From: Christiangramia sabulilitoris | Lineage (GTDB): Bacteria; Bacteroidota; Bacteroidia; Flavobacteriales; Flavobacteriaceae | Length of the DNA: 64,000 nucleotides | Direction: 5' to 3' | Assembly (NCBI RefSeq): GCF_007050985.1 | Contig: NZ_VHSF01000002.1 | Location: 729,523 to 793,522, forward strand | Part shown: positions 17,785 through 26,557 of the stretch, in pieces | How positions within the stretch are numbered: the first letter of the stretch is position 1 | Layout of the letters: every line of letters begins with the position of its first letter | Translations under genes and position numbers: made by a program | Notes under the pieces: generated by a model | Seen by the model: the letters and a program-made list of their open reading frames with translations, nothing else | What the model was told of the DNA's origin: nothing | Database searches by the model: none

Positions 17785-17792
17785 TATTTTTG
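17785..17792 (+). promoter_or_regulatory. Candidate -7 box for purK-purE
   Basis: TATTTTTG matches TAnnTTTG exactly and ends 20 bases before the purK ATG. No clear TTG lies at the right distance upstream. It sits in the divergent intergenic space shared with the hpt-adk promoter. Confidence 0.5.
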
Positions 17793-17811
17793 CGAAAAGG
17801 CTATTGAATTT

Positions 17812-18975
17812 ATGGTAAACTATTTCTCTTCAGACTTTAAACTTGCTATTCTTGGTGGCGGGCAATTAGGAAAAATGATGTTGTATGAAACCAGGAAATA
17901 TGACATACAAACCCTGGTACTGGATCCCAGTGCTGAAGCTCCCAGTAAGATATCCTGCAATTATTTTGAACAGGGAGACCTGATGGATTATGATACTGTT
18001 CTGAATTTTGGCCGGAGGGCAAACGTGGTCACCTTTGAAATTGAAGGGGTAAATATTAAAGCGCTCAAGCAACTTGAAGCTGAAGGAATAAAAACTTACC
18101 CTGCTGCAAGTACCCTGGAAAAGATTCAGAATAAGGCTGTTCAAAAAAAATTCTACAGGCAACACAATTTACCCACGGCAGATTTTGAGGTATTTCAAAA
18201 TTTAGAGGACCTCAAAACCGCGGTTTCAGCAGGAGCTGTAAAAATCCCTTTTGTCTGGAAAAGTGCAACCGGAGGATACGATGGGAAAGGGGTTTCGGTA
18301 ATAAGGAAGGAAGGAGACCTAAATAAATTAAGCAATGGAGAATGTATCGCTGAGAAATTAATTCCTTTTAAGAATGAACTTGCAGTTATTGTAGCCAGAA
18401 ATCCTTCAGGGGAAGTTAAAACCTACCCGGTTGTAGAAATGGAATTCCATCCTACTGCCAACCAGGTGGAATATGTAATTTGCCCCGCCAGGATAAATGA
18501 AGAGATCGCTGGAAAAGCAAGAAGCCTGGCAGAAAAGGTTTCCGAAGCTTTTCAGCACGTGGGATTACTTGCCGTTGAAATGTTCCAGACAGAAGACGAT
18601 AAGATCCTTATCAACGAGGTAGCGCCAAGACCGCATAATAGTGGGCACTATAGTATAGAGGCCTCTTACACCAATCAATTCGAACAACAAATCAGGGCCA
18701 TCCTGGATCTTCCCCTTGGTAACACAGACAGTAAAGTAGGCGGAATAATGGTAAATTTGGTTGGTGATAAAGATCACGAAGGAGAGGTATTATATGAGAA
18801 TATTGAAGAAATCATGAAAATGGATGGAGTTACTCCACACATTTATGGAAAAAAGATCACCAGGCCTTTTAGAAAAATGGGACATGTGACTATTGTAGAC
18901 AAGGATCTGGCCAGGGCTAGAAAAATCGCTGAAAAGGTTAAAAACAGTATTAAAGTAATAAGCAAAAATAAATAG
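17812..18975 (+). CDS. purK: 5-(carboxyamino)imidazole ribonucleotide synthase PurK
   Basis: A 387-residue ATP-grasp enzyme that carboxylates aminoimidazole ribonucleotide with bicarbonate and ATP in purine synthesis. The N-terminal Rossmann-like start is LAILGGGQLGKMM. An ATP-binding segment is KSATGGYDGKGVSV. Late ATP-grasp residues are in INEVAPRPHNSGHYSIEA, followed by QFEQQIRAILDLPLG. Length is normal. purE begins one base after the stop, so the two consecutive enzymes are made together. Confidence 0.95.
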   Translation: MVNYFSSDFKLAILGGGQLGKMMLYETRKYDIQTLVLDPSAEAPSKISCNYFEQGDLMDYDTVLNFGRRANVVTFEIEGVNIKALKQLEAEGIKTYPAASTLEKIQNKAVQKKFYRQHNLPTADFEVFQNLEDLKTAVSAGAVKIPFVWKSATGGYDGKGVSVIRKEGDLNKLSNGECIAEKLIPFKNELAVIVARNPSGEVKTYPVVEMEFHPTANQVEYVICPARINEEIAGKARSLAEKVSEAFQHVGLLAVEMFQTEDDKILINEVAPRPHNSGHYSIEASYTNQFEQQIRAILDLPLGNTDSKVGGIMVNLVGDKDHEGEVLYENIEEIMKMDGVTPHIYGKKITRPFRKMGHVTIVDKDLARARKIAEKVKNSIKVISKNK

Positions 18976-18976
18976 C

Positions 18977-19462
18977 ATGGGAAAAGTAGCTGTTATAATG
19001 GGAAGTACGAGTGATTTGCCAGTAATGCAGGAAGCTATCGAAATTCTTAAAGGATTTGATATTGAAGTGGAAGTAGATATAGTCTCGGCACATCGTACCC
19101 CTGAAAAACTTTTTGATTTTAGCAAAACAGCTCATGAAAAAGGCATCCAGGTAATAATTGCCGGTGCAGGTGGAGCTGCACATTTACCAGGAATGGTTGC
19201 TTCAATGTCTCCGCTTCCGGTTATTGGAGTTCCGGTGAAATCAAGAAATTCTATTGACGGCTGGGACTCTGTACTTTCTATTTTGCAAATGCCCGGAGGC
19301 GTCCCTGTAGCTACGGTCGCGCTGGATGGCGCTAAAAATGCTGGAATACTCGCGGCACAGATCATTGGCTCTTCAGACAAGTGCGTATTGGATAAAATAC
19401 TTGTATATAAAGAAGGACTGAAGCAAAAAGTCATTGAAGGAGCTAAATCCCTGAAAAAGTAA
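18977..19462 (+). CDS. purE: 5-(carboxyamino)imidazole ribonucleotide mutase PurE
   Basis: A 161-residue class I PurE that moves the carboxylate of N5-CAIR to C4. Signature segments are MGSTSDLPVMQEA near the N-terminus, the catalytic-histidine motif SAHRTPEKL, and GAGGAAHLPGMVA. It directly follows purK with a one-base gap. A GC-rich hairpin lies immediately after the stop. Confidence 0.96.
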   Translation: MGKVAVIMGSTSDLPVMQEAIEILKGFDIEVEVDIVSAHRTPEKLFDFSKTAHEKGIQVIIAGAGGAAHLPGMVASMSPLPVIGVPVKSRNSIDGWDSVLSILQMPGGVPVATVALDGAKNAGILAAQIIGSSDKCVLDKILVYKEGLKQKVIEGAKSLKK

Positions 19463-19463
19463 A

Positions 19464-19483
19464 AAGGCCGCTGATGCGGCCTT
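19464..19483 (+). terminator. Hairpin after purE
   Basis: AAGGCCGC, a TGAT loop and GCGGCCTT form a perfect 8-bp stem just after the purE stop. There is no long T tract after it on the plus strand, so it may be a weak terminator or an mRNA-end stabiliser. Confidence 0.6.
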
Positions 19484-19688
19484 AGAGTAGTAAACTTCGT
19501 TTATCTGTACTTATTATTTATTAACCATTCTAAATATAAAACCAGAACTTTGTAAACTACTTTCTTTTATTTTTTTGTGAATTATTAGTTAATTTTCTTA
19601 TTAACACATCGGCAATTTAGTTAAAAAATCATTTAATCGTATATCTACGCTCATATTTTTTACCAATAGCGTTAATTGAAAACCTTAT

Positions 19689-21719
19689 ATGGAATCTCAG
19701 AATATATTATTAGCAGAGTTTGAATACGCTCCATTTTCAAAAATTAGAACCGCAGATTACAAACCTGCGATTCTAAAAGCAGTGGAGCTGGCGAAAGAGG
19801 AAATTGAGAATATTGTTAGTTCCAAAGAGAAACCTACGTTCTCCAATACGGTTGAGGCATTGGAATACTCAGGCAAAAAACTGGATAGGATCACGAGTAT
19901 ATTTTTCAACATAAATTCGGCGGAAACCAATGAAGAAATTCAGAATATCGCCCAGGAGGTATCCCCTATTCTTTCTGAATTCAAAAATGACGTTATCCTG
20001 AATAAGGAACTATTCGAGAGGATTCAAACGGTTTTTGAAAAAAGAGATTCATTTAATTTAAACCAGGAACAAAATACCCTCCTCGAAAAAAAATATAAAG
20101 CCTTTACCCGCAATGGTGCAAACCTTGCAGAAGACAAGCAGGCAGAGCTTAGGGAAATCGATAAAAAATTATCCCGGCTGAAATTGAAATTCGGTGAAAA
20201 TGTTCTTGCGGAAACCAATCGCTATGAATTACTGGTAACAGATGAAAGCAGACTGGAAGGCTTACCAGAATCTTTTAAAGATGAAGCAAAATCTATAGCC
20301 AGATCTAAGGAAAAAGAAGGCTGGATCTTCACCCTGGAATATCCCAGCTACATTCCTTTTATGAAATATGCCAGGGACAGAGAACTCAGGAAGGAAATTT
20401 CTCTTGCTTTTGGCTCAAGAGGTTTTAACGGTGACGAATTAGATAACCGGCAAAATGTTCTGGAGATAGCGAATCTGAGATACCAGAGAGCAAAATTACT
20501 TGGATTTGAGTCTCATGCCCATTTTGTCCTGGAAGAAAGAATGGCAGAAACTCCTGAAAAGGTAGATTCATTTTTAAATGAAATGCTTGAAAAGGCAAGG
20601 CCAGCGGCAGAAAAAGAATTTAAAGAACTGGAAATTTTTGCTAAGGAACTGGAAGGTATAGATCAACTTCAAAAATGGGATTCTGCATATTATGGCGAAA
20701 AATTAAAACAAAAGTTATTTAATCTCGACGACGAAAAATTAAAACCATACTTTAAACTGGAAAATGTGGTCGATGGTGTTTTTACCGTTGCCCGCAAGCT
20801 ATATGGTTTAAACTTTAAAGAGGTAGATCATATAGATAAATATCATCCCGATGTGAAGACCTTTCAGGTTACCAGCGAGACGGGAGATAATGTGGCTTTA
20901 TTTTATGCCGATTTCCATCCCCGCCCCGGTAAACGTGATGGAGCCTGGATGACAATTTATAAGCAACAATATAGACAGGATGGAATAAACGAACGTCCTC
21001 ATATATCTATAGTTTGTAACTTCACCAAACCTACCGAAAAAGAACCCTCCTTATTAACTTTCAATGAAGTTACAACCCTGTTCCACGAATTTGGACATGC
21101 ATTGCATGGTATGCTGGCGAACACAACTTATCCAAGTTTATCTGGTGCAAATGTGTACTGGGACTTTGTTGAATTACCAAGTCAGGTTTTAGAAAACTGG
21201 TGTTACGAAAAAGAATCGCTGCAATTATTTGCCAGACATTATAAAACCGGTGAGGCGATACCGCAGGAATATATAGACAAAATAAAGGAATCTGCCAATT
21301 TTCTTGAGGGAATGGCGACCTTAAGACAATTGAGTTTTGGGATGCTTGATCTTAGCTGGCATGCAGGTGACCCAACCAATATTACCGATGTAAAGACTCA
21401 TGAGACAAAGGCTTTTGAACCAACAAAACTTTTTCCCGATGTTGAGTCCAACTGTATGAGCACTGCCTTCTCTCATATTTTCCAGGGAGGATATTCTGCA
21501 GGCTATTATTCTTATAAATGGGCTGAAGTTCTGGACGCAGATACTTTCGAGTATTTTACCGAGCATGGGATCTTTAGTAAAGACATTGCAGATAAATTCA
21601 GAGAAAATATATTGTCTAAAGGAGGCACAGAACATCCTATGGAGTTATACAAAAGATTTCGAGGCAAGGAACCTCAGCCGGAGGCATTGCTGAGAAGAGC
21701 CGGTTTGATCTCAAAATAG
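19689..21719 (+). CDS. M3-family zinc metallopeptidase (oligopeptidase A / Dcp-like)
   Basis: A 676-residue M3 peptidase with no signal peptide, so probably cytoplasmic and degrading short peptides. The zinc motif is H466-E-F-G-H470 (LFHEFGHALHGML), and the downstream glutamate lies in VYWDFVELPSQVLENW. The C-terminal end has the family's FSHIFQGGYSAGYYSYKWAEVLDAD. The long helical N-terminal half is typical for the family. It stands alone with 226 bases in front and the sigma factor behind. Whether it is closest to Dcp or PrlC was not resolved. Confidence 0.92.
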   Translation: MESQNILLAEFEYAPFSKIRTADYKPAILKAVELAKEEIENIVSSKEKPTFSNTVEALEYSGKKLDRITSIFFNINSAETNEEIQNIAQEVSPILSEFKNDVILNKELFERIQTVFEKRDSFNLNQEQNTLLEKKYKAFTRNGANLAEDKQAELREIDKKLSRLKLKFGENVLAETNRYELLVTDESRLEGLPESFKDEAKSIARSKEKEGWIFTLEYPSYIPFMKYARDRELRKEISLAFGSRGFNGDELDNRQNVLEIANLRYQRAKLLGFESHAHFVLEERMAETPEKVDSFLNEMLEKARPAAEKEFKELEIFAKELEGIDQLQKWDSAYYGEKLKQKLFNLDDEKLKPYFKLENVVDGVFTVARKLYGLNFKEVDHIDKYHPDVKTFQVTSETGDNVALFYADFHPRPGKRDGAWMTIYKQQYRQDGINERPHISIVCNFTKPTEKEPSLLTFNEVTTLFHEFGHALHGMLANTTYPSLSGANVYWDFVELPSQVLENWCYEKESLQLFARHYKTGEAIPQEYIDKIKESANFLEGMATLRQLSFGMLDLSWHAGDPTNITDVKTHETKAFEPTKLFPDVESNCMSTAFSHIFQGGYSAGYYSYKWAEVLDADTFEYFTEHGIFSKDIADKFRENILSKGGTEHPMELYKRFRGKEPQPEALLRRAGLISK

Positions 21720-21784
21720 TTGATATACTTAGGCTTATAGGGAAATCTTATCTTTTCTATAACTTTTGCTATATATTCTTTTGC

Positions 21785-21792
21785 TATTTTTG
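21785..21792 (+). promoter_or_regulatory. Candidate -7 box for the sigma-factor gene
   Basis: TATTTTTG matches TAnnTTTG exactly, 25 bases before the ATG at 21817. A TTG at 21766-21768 lies 16 bases upstream, a slightly short spacer. Confidence 0.5.
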
Positions 21793-21816
21793 AGTAGAAT
21801 CGTTGATATCCAGACA

Positions 21817-22368
21817 ATGCCAGCCAACAACCTCGATCCCAATAAATGGGTCGACAGATATTCAGACTACCTCTTTAACTATACGATCGTTCGTGTTAAC
21901 AATCGTGAGGTTGCCAACGATCTGATTTCAGAAACTTTCCTGGCAGCCCTTAAATCGGCTAAATATTTTAAAGGAGAGGCTAGTGAAAGAACCTGGCTTA
22001 TTTCGATATTAAAAAGAAAGATCATTGATTACTATCGCAAAATCAATAGCCGGAAAGGCAGAGCGGAAGTTAAGATCAATTACTCTGATGATTATAATGA
22101 AGGAGAATGGTTAGAAGAACAGGTGGCAGACCAGTTTGATAAGACGGCAGAAGATGAAATGGAGAACCGCGAACTGGGTCTGGCGATATTAGATTGCCTG
22201 GACAGCATTAACGAAAAGCATGCTCAAATTTTCAAAAGAAAAACAATTGACGGGGTGGATACAGAAGCTATCTGTAATGAATTCAATATCACGCCGTCTA
22301 ACCTTTGGGTCATTATACACAGGGCCAGAACAGCTTTAGCCGCCTGTCTGGAAAAAAATTGGTTTTAA
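21817..22368 (+). CDS. Sigma-70 family (ECF-like) RNA polymerase sigma factor
   Basis: A 183-residue sigma factor starting at the ATG at 21817 (MPANNLDPNKW). An in-frame upstream start at 21766 would add a hydrophobic tail overlapping the promoter. Region 2 is visible in WVDRYSDYLFNYTIVRV...DLISETFLAAL and the melting/-10-binding helix ASERTWLISILKRKIIDYYRK. Region 4 has LDSINEKHAQIFKRKTIDGVDTEAICNEFNI followed by the recognition helix TPSNLWVIIHRARTAL. The gene that follows two bases later encodes a small protein with an anti-sigma-like zinc motif, so they probably form a regulator pair. Confidence 0.88.
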   Translation: MPANNLDPNKWVDRYSDYLFNYTIVRVNNREVANDLISETFLAALKSAKYFKGEASERTWLISILKRKIIDYYRKINSRKGRAEVKINYSDDYNEGEWLEEQVADQFDKTAEDEMENRELGLAILDCLDSINEKHAQIFKRKTIDGVDTEAICNEFNITPSNLWVIIHRARTALAACLEKNWF

Positions 22369-22370
22369 TT

Positions 22371-22643
22371 ATGAGTGGAAAAATTAAGTTTTTTTTTATT
22401 GACTGTTCCTATGCGGCAGAATGCTGCAACAAATCTCAATATGAAGAAGCGAGTTTACTGGAGAAAGCTAAGCTAATGATGCATCTGGCGATCTGTAAAA
22501 CCTGTAGAAAAATATCAGCCAAAAATTCAAAACTTACTCACCTGGTTAAGCAATCCAAAATCGAAATCTGCCCCGAAGAAAATAAGCAACAGTGGCGTGA
22601 GGAAATCAAAAAAGAATTTGCTGAAGATAGATCTCAAACATAA
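22371..22643 (+). CDS. Small zinc-motif protein, probable anti-sigma partner
   Basis: A 90-residue protein starting at the ATG at 22371, two bases after the sigma factor's stop. It carries the anti-sigma zinc motif H38-x3-C42-x2-C45 (HLAICKTC) with an earlier cysteine cluster (Cys12, Cys18, Cys19). The body is charged and helical and no transmembrane segment is present, so if it is an anti-sigma factor it is soluble. I recall similar small proteins being labelled glycine dehydrogenase in databases; nothing here supports that name. The 3' end overlaps the convergent UbiA-like gene by 38 bases. Confidence 0.7.
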   Translation: MSGKIKFFFIDCSYAAECCNKSQYEEASLLEKAKLMMHLAICKTCRKISAKNSKLTHLVKQSKIEICPEENKQQWREEIKKEFAEDRSQT

Positions 22644-23445
22644 GAAATATCCCCAGGTACAGTATAGGAAGAGCTTCAACCCAGAATGAGGCAAAATACT
22701 TCCCCTGGTCTCTATCTGAATTCCAAAGTAATAAACCAGATATAATCAGCACCACAAAGAGTGCTGAAAATTCTACAGAGCTAAAGTTTTTCTGAAATAA
22801 TTCCGAAGAAAAAATTAATAGTAAAAGAATACTTCCAAAAACCTTGGTTTGGGATACTCCTATTCGTTGCGGAATGGTGCCCAGGCTCTCATCGTCATAA
22901 TTAAGATCTCTTATTTCAAAAGGAAGCGTTAGTACAATGACCAGAATTAACCGCTGAATGAAATCCACGATCAGATCTATACCTAAGAATTTCTCAACAT
23001 TGATTAAGGGCAAAAAAACCGTGCTCCCGGCCCACACCAGGGCTATGATAAAAATTTTAATTCCGGGAAGGCTTCTCAGGTTTTTTTCCTGACCAAATAC
23101 CGGCAATGAATATAATAAGGTAAATAATCCCAGAATTCCCGTAGCAATAATAACTTCTATTTTAAGTTTAAAGCAGAAATAAAGCATAGCAAAAAAACAC
23201 AACATAGAGAAAATCTGGATTAGTCTCAGATTTTTGGCCAGGCTTAGGTGATGAAGTTTTGCAATACCGGCATATTTTACAAAATTGTAACCGGTAATGG
23301 AGGCAAAAAAGATGAAAAATATAAGGTCCAGATCAAAACTTAAATCATGTTCCAGAAAGGTGATCAAAGTGAAGGCAACTACCGCGAGGGAAACGTGGAG
23401 GCTGCTGTTTATATATAAATCTAAAGCATTTCTGAAATACTTCAT
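22606..23445 (-). CDS. UbiA-like polytopic membrane protein
   Basis: A 279-residue protein with about seven or eight hydrophobic segments, including LAVVAFTLITF, LDLIFFIFFASITGYNF and FSALFVVLIISGLLL. It resembles UbiA-type prenyltransferases: an N-terminal NSSLHVSLAVVAF stretch and a second-motif-like DLNYDDESLGTIPQRIG. The first aspartate-rich loop of active enzymes (NDxxDxxxD), expected after segment two, reads GYNFVKYAGIAKL without aspartates, so enzymatic activity is doubtful. It is convergent with, and overlaps, the small zinc-motif gene; gcvP diverges upstream. No operon partner is visible. Confidence 0.65.
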   Translation of the reverse strand: MKYFRNALDLYINSSLHVSLAVVAFTLITFLEHDLSFDLDLIFFIFFASITGYNFVKYAGIAKLHHLSLAKNLRLIQIFSMLCFFAMLYFCFKLKIEVIIATGILGLFTLLYSLPVFGQEKNLRSLPGIKIFIIALVWAGSTVFLPLINVEKFLGIDLIVDFIQRLILVIVLTLPFEIRDLNYDDESLGTIPQRIGVSQTKVFGSILLLLIFSSELFQKNFSSVEFSALFVVLIISGLLLWNSDRDQGKYFASFWVEALPILYLGIFLMFEIYLQQILF

Positions 23446-23579
23446 CCCACGAAATTACATATAAAAATACAGAGAGAATTCAGGCAGAAAAATCTTAACA
23501 ACTGTAGAGTCCTAAACCCTAAAAAATTAGATTGAATTTATGTATTTTCGCAACACGAAAAACACAACTATCTATTTTA

Positions 23580-26429
23580 ATGAGAACAGATTCTTTCGCA
23601 TTACGTCACATAGGTCCTAAAGCAGAAAATCTACAGGAAATGCTTGATACTATCGGTGTTGAGTCTATAGAGCAATTAATTTACGAGACCCTTCCCGATG
23701 ATATTCGCCTGCAAAATCCTTTGAACCTCCCGGGAGCTATGAGCGAAAATCAATATGCTGAGCATATCAAAAAGCTTTCTGAAAAGAATAAAGTATATAA
23801 AACCTATATAGGTTTAGGATATCACCAGGCAATATTACCTGCGGTTATCCAAAGAAATATCCTGGAAAACCCGGGGTGGTATACTGCTTATACTCCTTAC
23901 CAGGCAGAAATTGCCCAGGGAAGGCTGGAGGCTTTACTAAATTTTCAAACCATGGTTAGCGACCTCACAGGAATGGAGATCGCCAATGCATCTCTTCTGG
24001 ATGAATCCACTGCCGCTGCAGAAGCTATGGCTTTGCTACATGCGGTAAGAGACCGAAAGCAGAAGAAAGATGACGTAAATAAGTTTTTTGTTTCTCAACA
24101 GGTTCTTCCTCAAACTATTTCTTTGATGGAAACCAGGGCTAAATTCCTTGGTATAGACCTCGTAGTAGGTGATCACCAGGAATTTAATTTTTCTGAAGAT
24201 TATTTTGGTGTATTAGTTCAATATCCAGGGAAATTCGGGCAGGTTTTTGACTATGCTCAATTCGTTGAAAACTGTAAAAATGCTAATATAAAAACTGCCG
24301 TTGCCGCAGATATCCTTAGCCTGGTAAAATTGCAGGCACCTGGAGAATTAGGTGTGGATGTCGTAGTAGGTACCACCCAGCGCTTTGGTATCCCTCTAGG
24401 TTACGGAGGTCCGCACGCAGCATTTTTTGCCACTAAAGAAGATTATAAGCGTACCCTTCCAGGCAGGATAATTGGCCTTACCAAAGATCTTGATGGTAAC
24501 AACGCGCTAAGAATGGCTCTGCAAACAAGAGAGCAACATATAAAAAGAGACAAGGCCACATCAAATATATGTACCGCACAGGTACTGCTGGCAGTGATGG
24601 CTGGAATGTATGCCGTCTATCATGGTCCCAAAGGACTGGAATATATAGCCAATACTGTTCATGCATCTGCAGTTACCCTTGAGGAGCAATTAGAAGCTTT
24701 AGGTTTTAAACAGCTTAATTCAGCTTACTTTGACACTCTTCATATCCAGGCAGACGCTGCGAAATTGAAAGAGATCGCCGAAAGAAATGAGATTAATTTC
24801 TTTTACCCTGATACAGAAAGTGCCTGTATCTCTATAAATGAAACTACTACCATTGATGATTTAAATGCCATCGTGGCTGTTTTTACTGAACTTGCAGGTA
24901 AAAATCAATCTGAGATCAAAACTCTTTCAGAAAGATCTGCTATACCAGAAGCTATTCAGAGAAAAACAGATTTCCTGACTCATGAAGTTTTCAATTTGTA
25001 TCATTCAGAAACTGAGTTGATGCGATATATTAAAAAACTAGAGCGGAAGGATCTTTCTTTGAATCACTCCATGATTTCTTTAGGTTCTTGTACAATGAAG
25101 CTGAACGCTGCATCAGAAATGCTTCCCTTGAGTAATCCACAATGGGGAAATCTGCATCCGTTCGTTCCTGTAGATCAGGCAGAAGGATATCAAACAGTAT
25201 TAAAAGAATTAGAGCATCAGCTAACCGAGATTACCGGATTTTCAGGAACTTCATTACAACCAAATTCAGGAGCGCAGGGAGAATATGCCGGGTTAATGGT
25301 GATTAGAGCTTATCACGAGGCAAATGGTGAAGGCCATAGGAATGTATGTCTCATTCCTTCTTCTGCCCACGGTACCAACCCTGCATCTGCAGTTATGGCC
25401 GGTATGAAAGTAGTGGTTACCAAAGCTTCTGAAAATGGAAACATCGATGTTGACGATCTAAGGGAGAAAGCATTAAAACACAAGGATAATCTTGCTGCTC
25501 TGATGGTAACTTATCCTTCGACCCATGGAGTATTTGAATCTGCTATTCGTGAGATCACAGATCTTATCCACGAAAACGGAGGCCAGGTATATATGGATGG
25601 CGCCAATATGAACGCACAGGTTGGTTTGACCAATCCCGGAAGAATTGGAGCTGACGTTTGTCACCTGAATTTACATAAGACTTTTGCAATCCCACATGGT
25701 GGAGGTGGTCCCGGAGTAGGTCCTATTTGTGTAGCAGAACAGCTTAAACCATTTTTACCGGGTAACCCGGTCATACCTACCGGTGGGGAAAATGCAATTG
25801 GAGCTATTTCTTCTGCTCCCTGGGGGTCTGCCCTTGTCTGTCTAATTTCTTACGGATATATAAAAATGCTGGGGACGGGTGGACTTCAAAAGTCTACAGA
25901 ATATGCTATTTTAAACGCCAATTATATCAAAGAAAGATTAAAAGGTCATTATAAAACTCTTTATTCAGGAGAAAGAGGTCGCGCAGCCCATGAAATGATC
26001 ATAGACTGCAGGCCCTTTAAAGAACAGGGCATTGAAGTTACCGATATTGCAAAAAGATTGATAGATTATGGTTTCCATGCACCTACAGTTTCTTTCCCGG
26101 TAGCCGGAACGATGATGATCGAACCTACAGAAAGTGAAAGTAAACCTGAGCTTGATCGTTTTTGTGATGCTTTGATCTCCATACGAGAGGAAATAGACGA
26201 GTGTACTCCAGATGAGCCAAATAATGTTCTTAAGAACGCTCCGCATACTATACATATGCTTACATCAGACGAATGGAAACTTCCTTATTCACGTGAAAAG
26301 GCAGCTTACCCATTAAGCCACTTGCATGACAATAAATTCTGGCCAAGTGTACGTAGAGTAGACGAAGCATACGGTGACAGAAACCTTATGTGTACCTGCC
26401 CTCCTACTGAAGAATATGCTGAAGTCTAA
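23580..26429 (+). CDS. gcvP: Glycine dehydrogenase (decarboxylating), P-protein
   Basis: A 949-residue single-chain glycine cleavage P-protein, decarboxylating glycine and passing the aminomethyl group to lipoylated H-protein. The ATG at 23580 (MRTDSFALRHIG) fits the family; a TTG 48 bases upstream would only add a non-conserved tail. The PLP lysine lies in HLNLHKTFAIPHGGGGPG (near residue 699), with the N-terminal half carrying the GLGYHQAILPAVIQRN and TPYQAEIAQGRLEAL signatures. A near-consensus -7 box (TATTTTCG) lies just upstream and a strong terminator follows. No gcvT or gcvH is adjacent. Confidence 0.97.
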   Translation: MRTDSFALRHIGPKAENLQEMLDTIGVESIEQLIYETLPDDIRLQNPLNLPGAMSENQYAEHIKKLSEKNKVYKTYIGLGYHQAILPAVIQRNILENPGWYTAYTPYQAEIAQGRLEALLNFQTMVSDLTGMEIANASLLDESTAAAEAMALLHAVRDRKQKKDDVNKFFVSQQVLPQTISLMETRAKFLGIDLVVGDHQEFNFSEDYFGVLVQYPGKFGQVFDYAQFVENCKNANIKTAVAADILSLVKLQAPGELGVDVVVGTTQRFGIPLGYGGPHAAFFATKEDYKRTLPGRIIGLTKDLDGNNALRMALQTREQHIKRDKATSNICTAQVLLAVMAGMYAVYHGPKGLEYIANTVHASAVTLEEQLEALGFKQLNSAYFDTLHIQADAAKLKEIAERNEINFFYPDTESACISINETTTIDDLNAIVAVFTELAGKNQSEIKTLSERSAIPEAIQRKTDFLTHEVFNLYHSETELMRYIKKLERKDLSLNHSMISLGSCTMKLNAASEMLPLSNPQWGNLHPFVPVDQAEGYQTVLKELEHQLTEITGFSGTSLQPNSGAQGEYAGLMVIRAYHEANGEGHRNVCLIPSSAHGTNPASAVMAGMKVVVTKASENGNIDVDDLREKALKHKDNLAALMVTYPSTHGVFESAIREITDLIHENGGQVYMDGANMNAQVGLTNPGRIGADVCHLNLHKTFAIPHGGGGPGVGPICVAEQLKPFLPGNPVIPTGGENAIGAISSAPWGSALVCLISYGYIKMLGTGGLQKSTEYAILNANYIKERLKGHYKTLYSGERGRAAHEMIIDCRPFKEQGIEVTDIAKRLIDYGFHAPTVSFPVAGTMMIEPTESESKPELDRFCDALISIREEIDECTPDEPNNVLKNAPHTIHMLTSDEWKLPYSREKAAYPLSHLHDNKFWPSVRRVDEAYGDRNLMCTCPPTEEYAEV

Positions 26430-26451
26430 ACAAAATAAAGGTTTAAGAATT

Positions 26452-26479
26452 AAAACCTGTCAGTTGGCAGGTTTTTTTT
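26452..26479 (+). terminator. Terminator of gcvP
   Basis: AAAACCTG and CAGGTTTT form a stem with an 8-base loop and are followed by a run of T on the plus strand, 23 bases after the gcvP stop. Confidence 0.85.
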
Positions 26480-26557
26480 CGACCAAAAATCTATGAATTT
26501 TTATAGGTCATTAATTGTATTTATTTAAATTGTAACCTTTATTAATAAAAGCGCCAA

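Noticed and set aside
23532..23579. Upstream TTG start for gcvP
   Set aside because: The added 16 residues are not conserved and cover the promoter-like box; the ATG at 23580 fits the family.
23446..23579. Glycine riboswitch before gcvP
   Set aside because: I looked for the conserved core and did not find it in this short leader.
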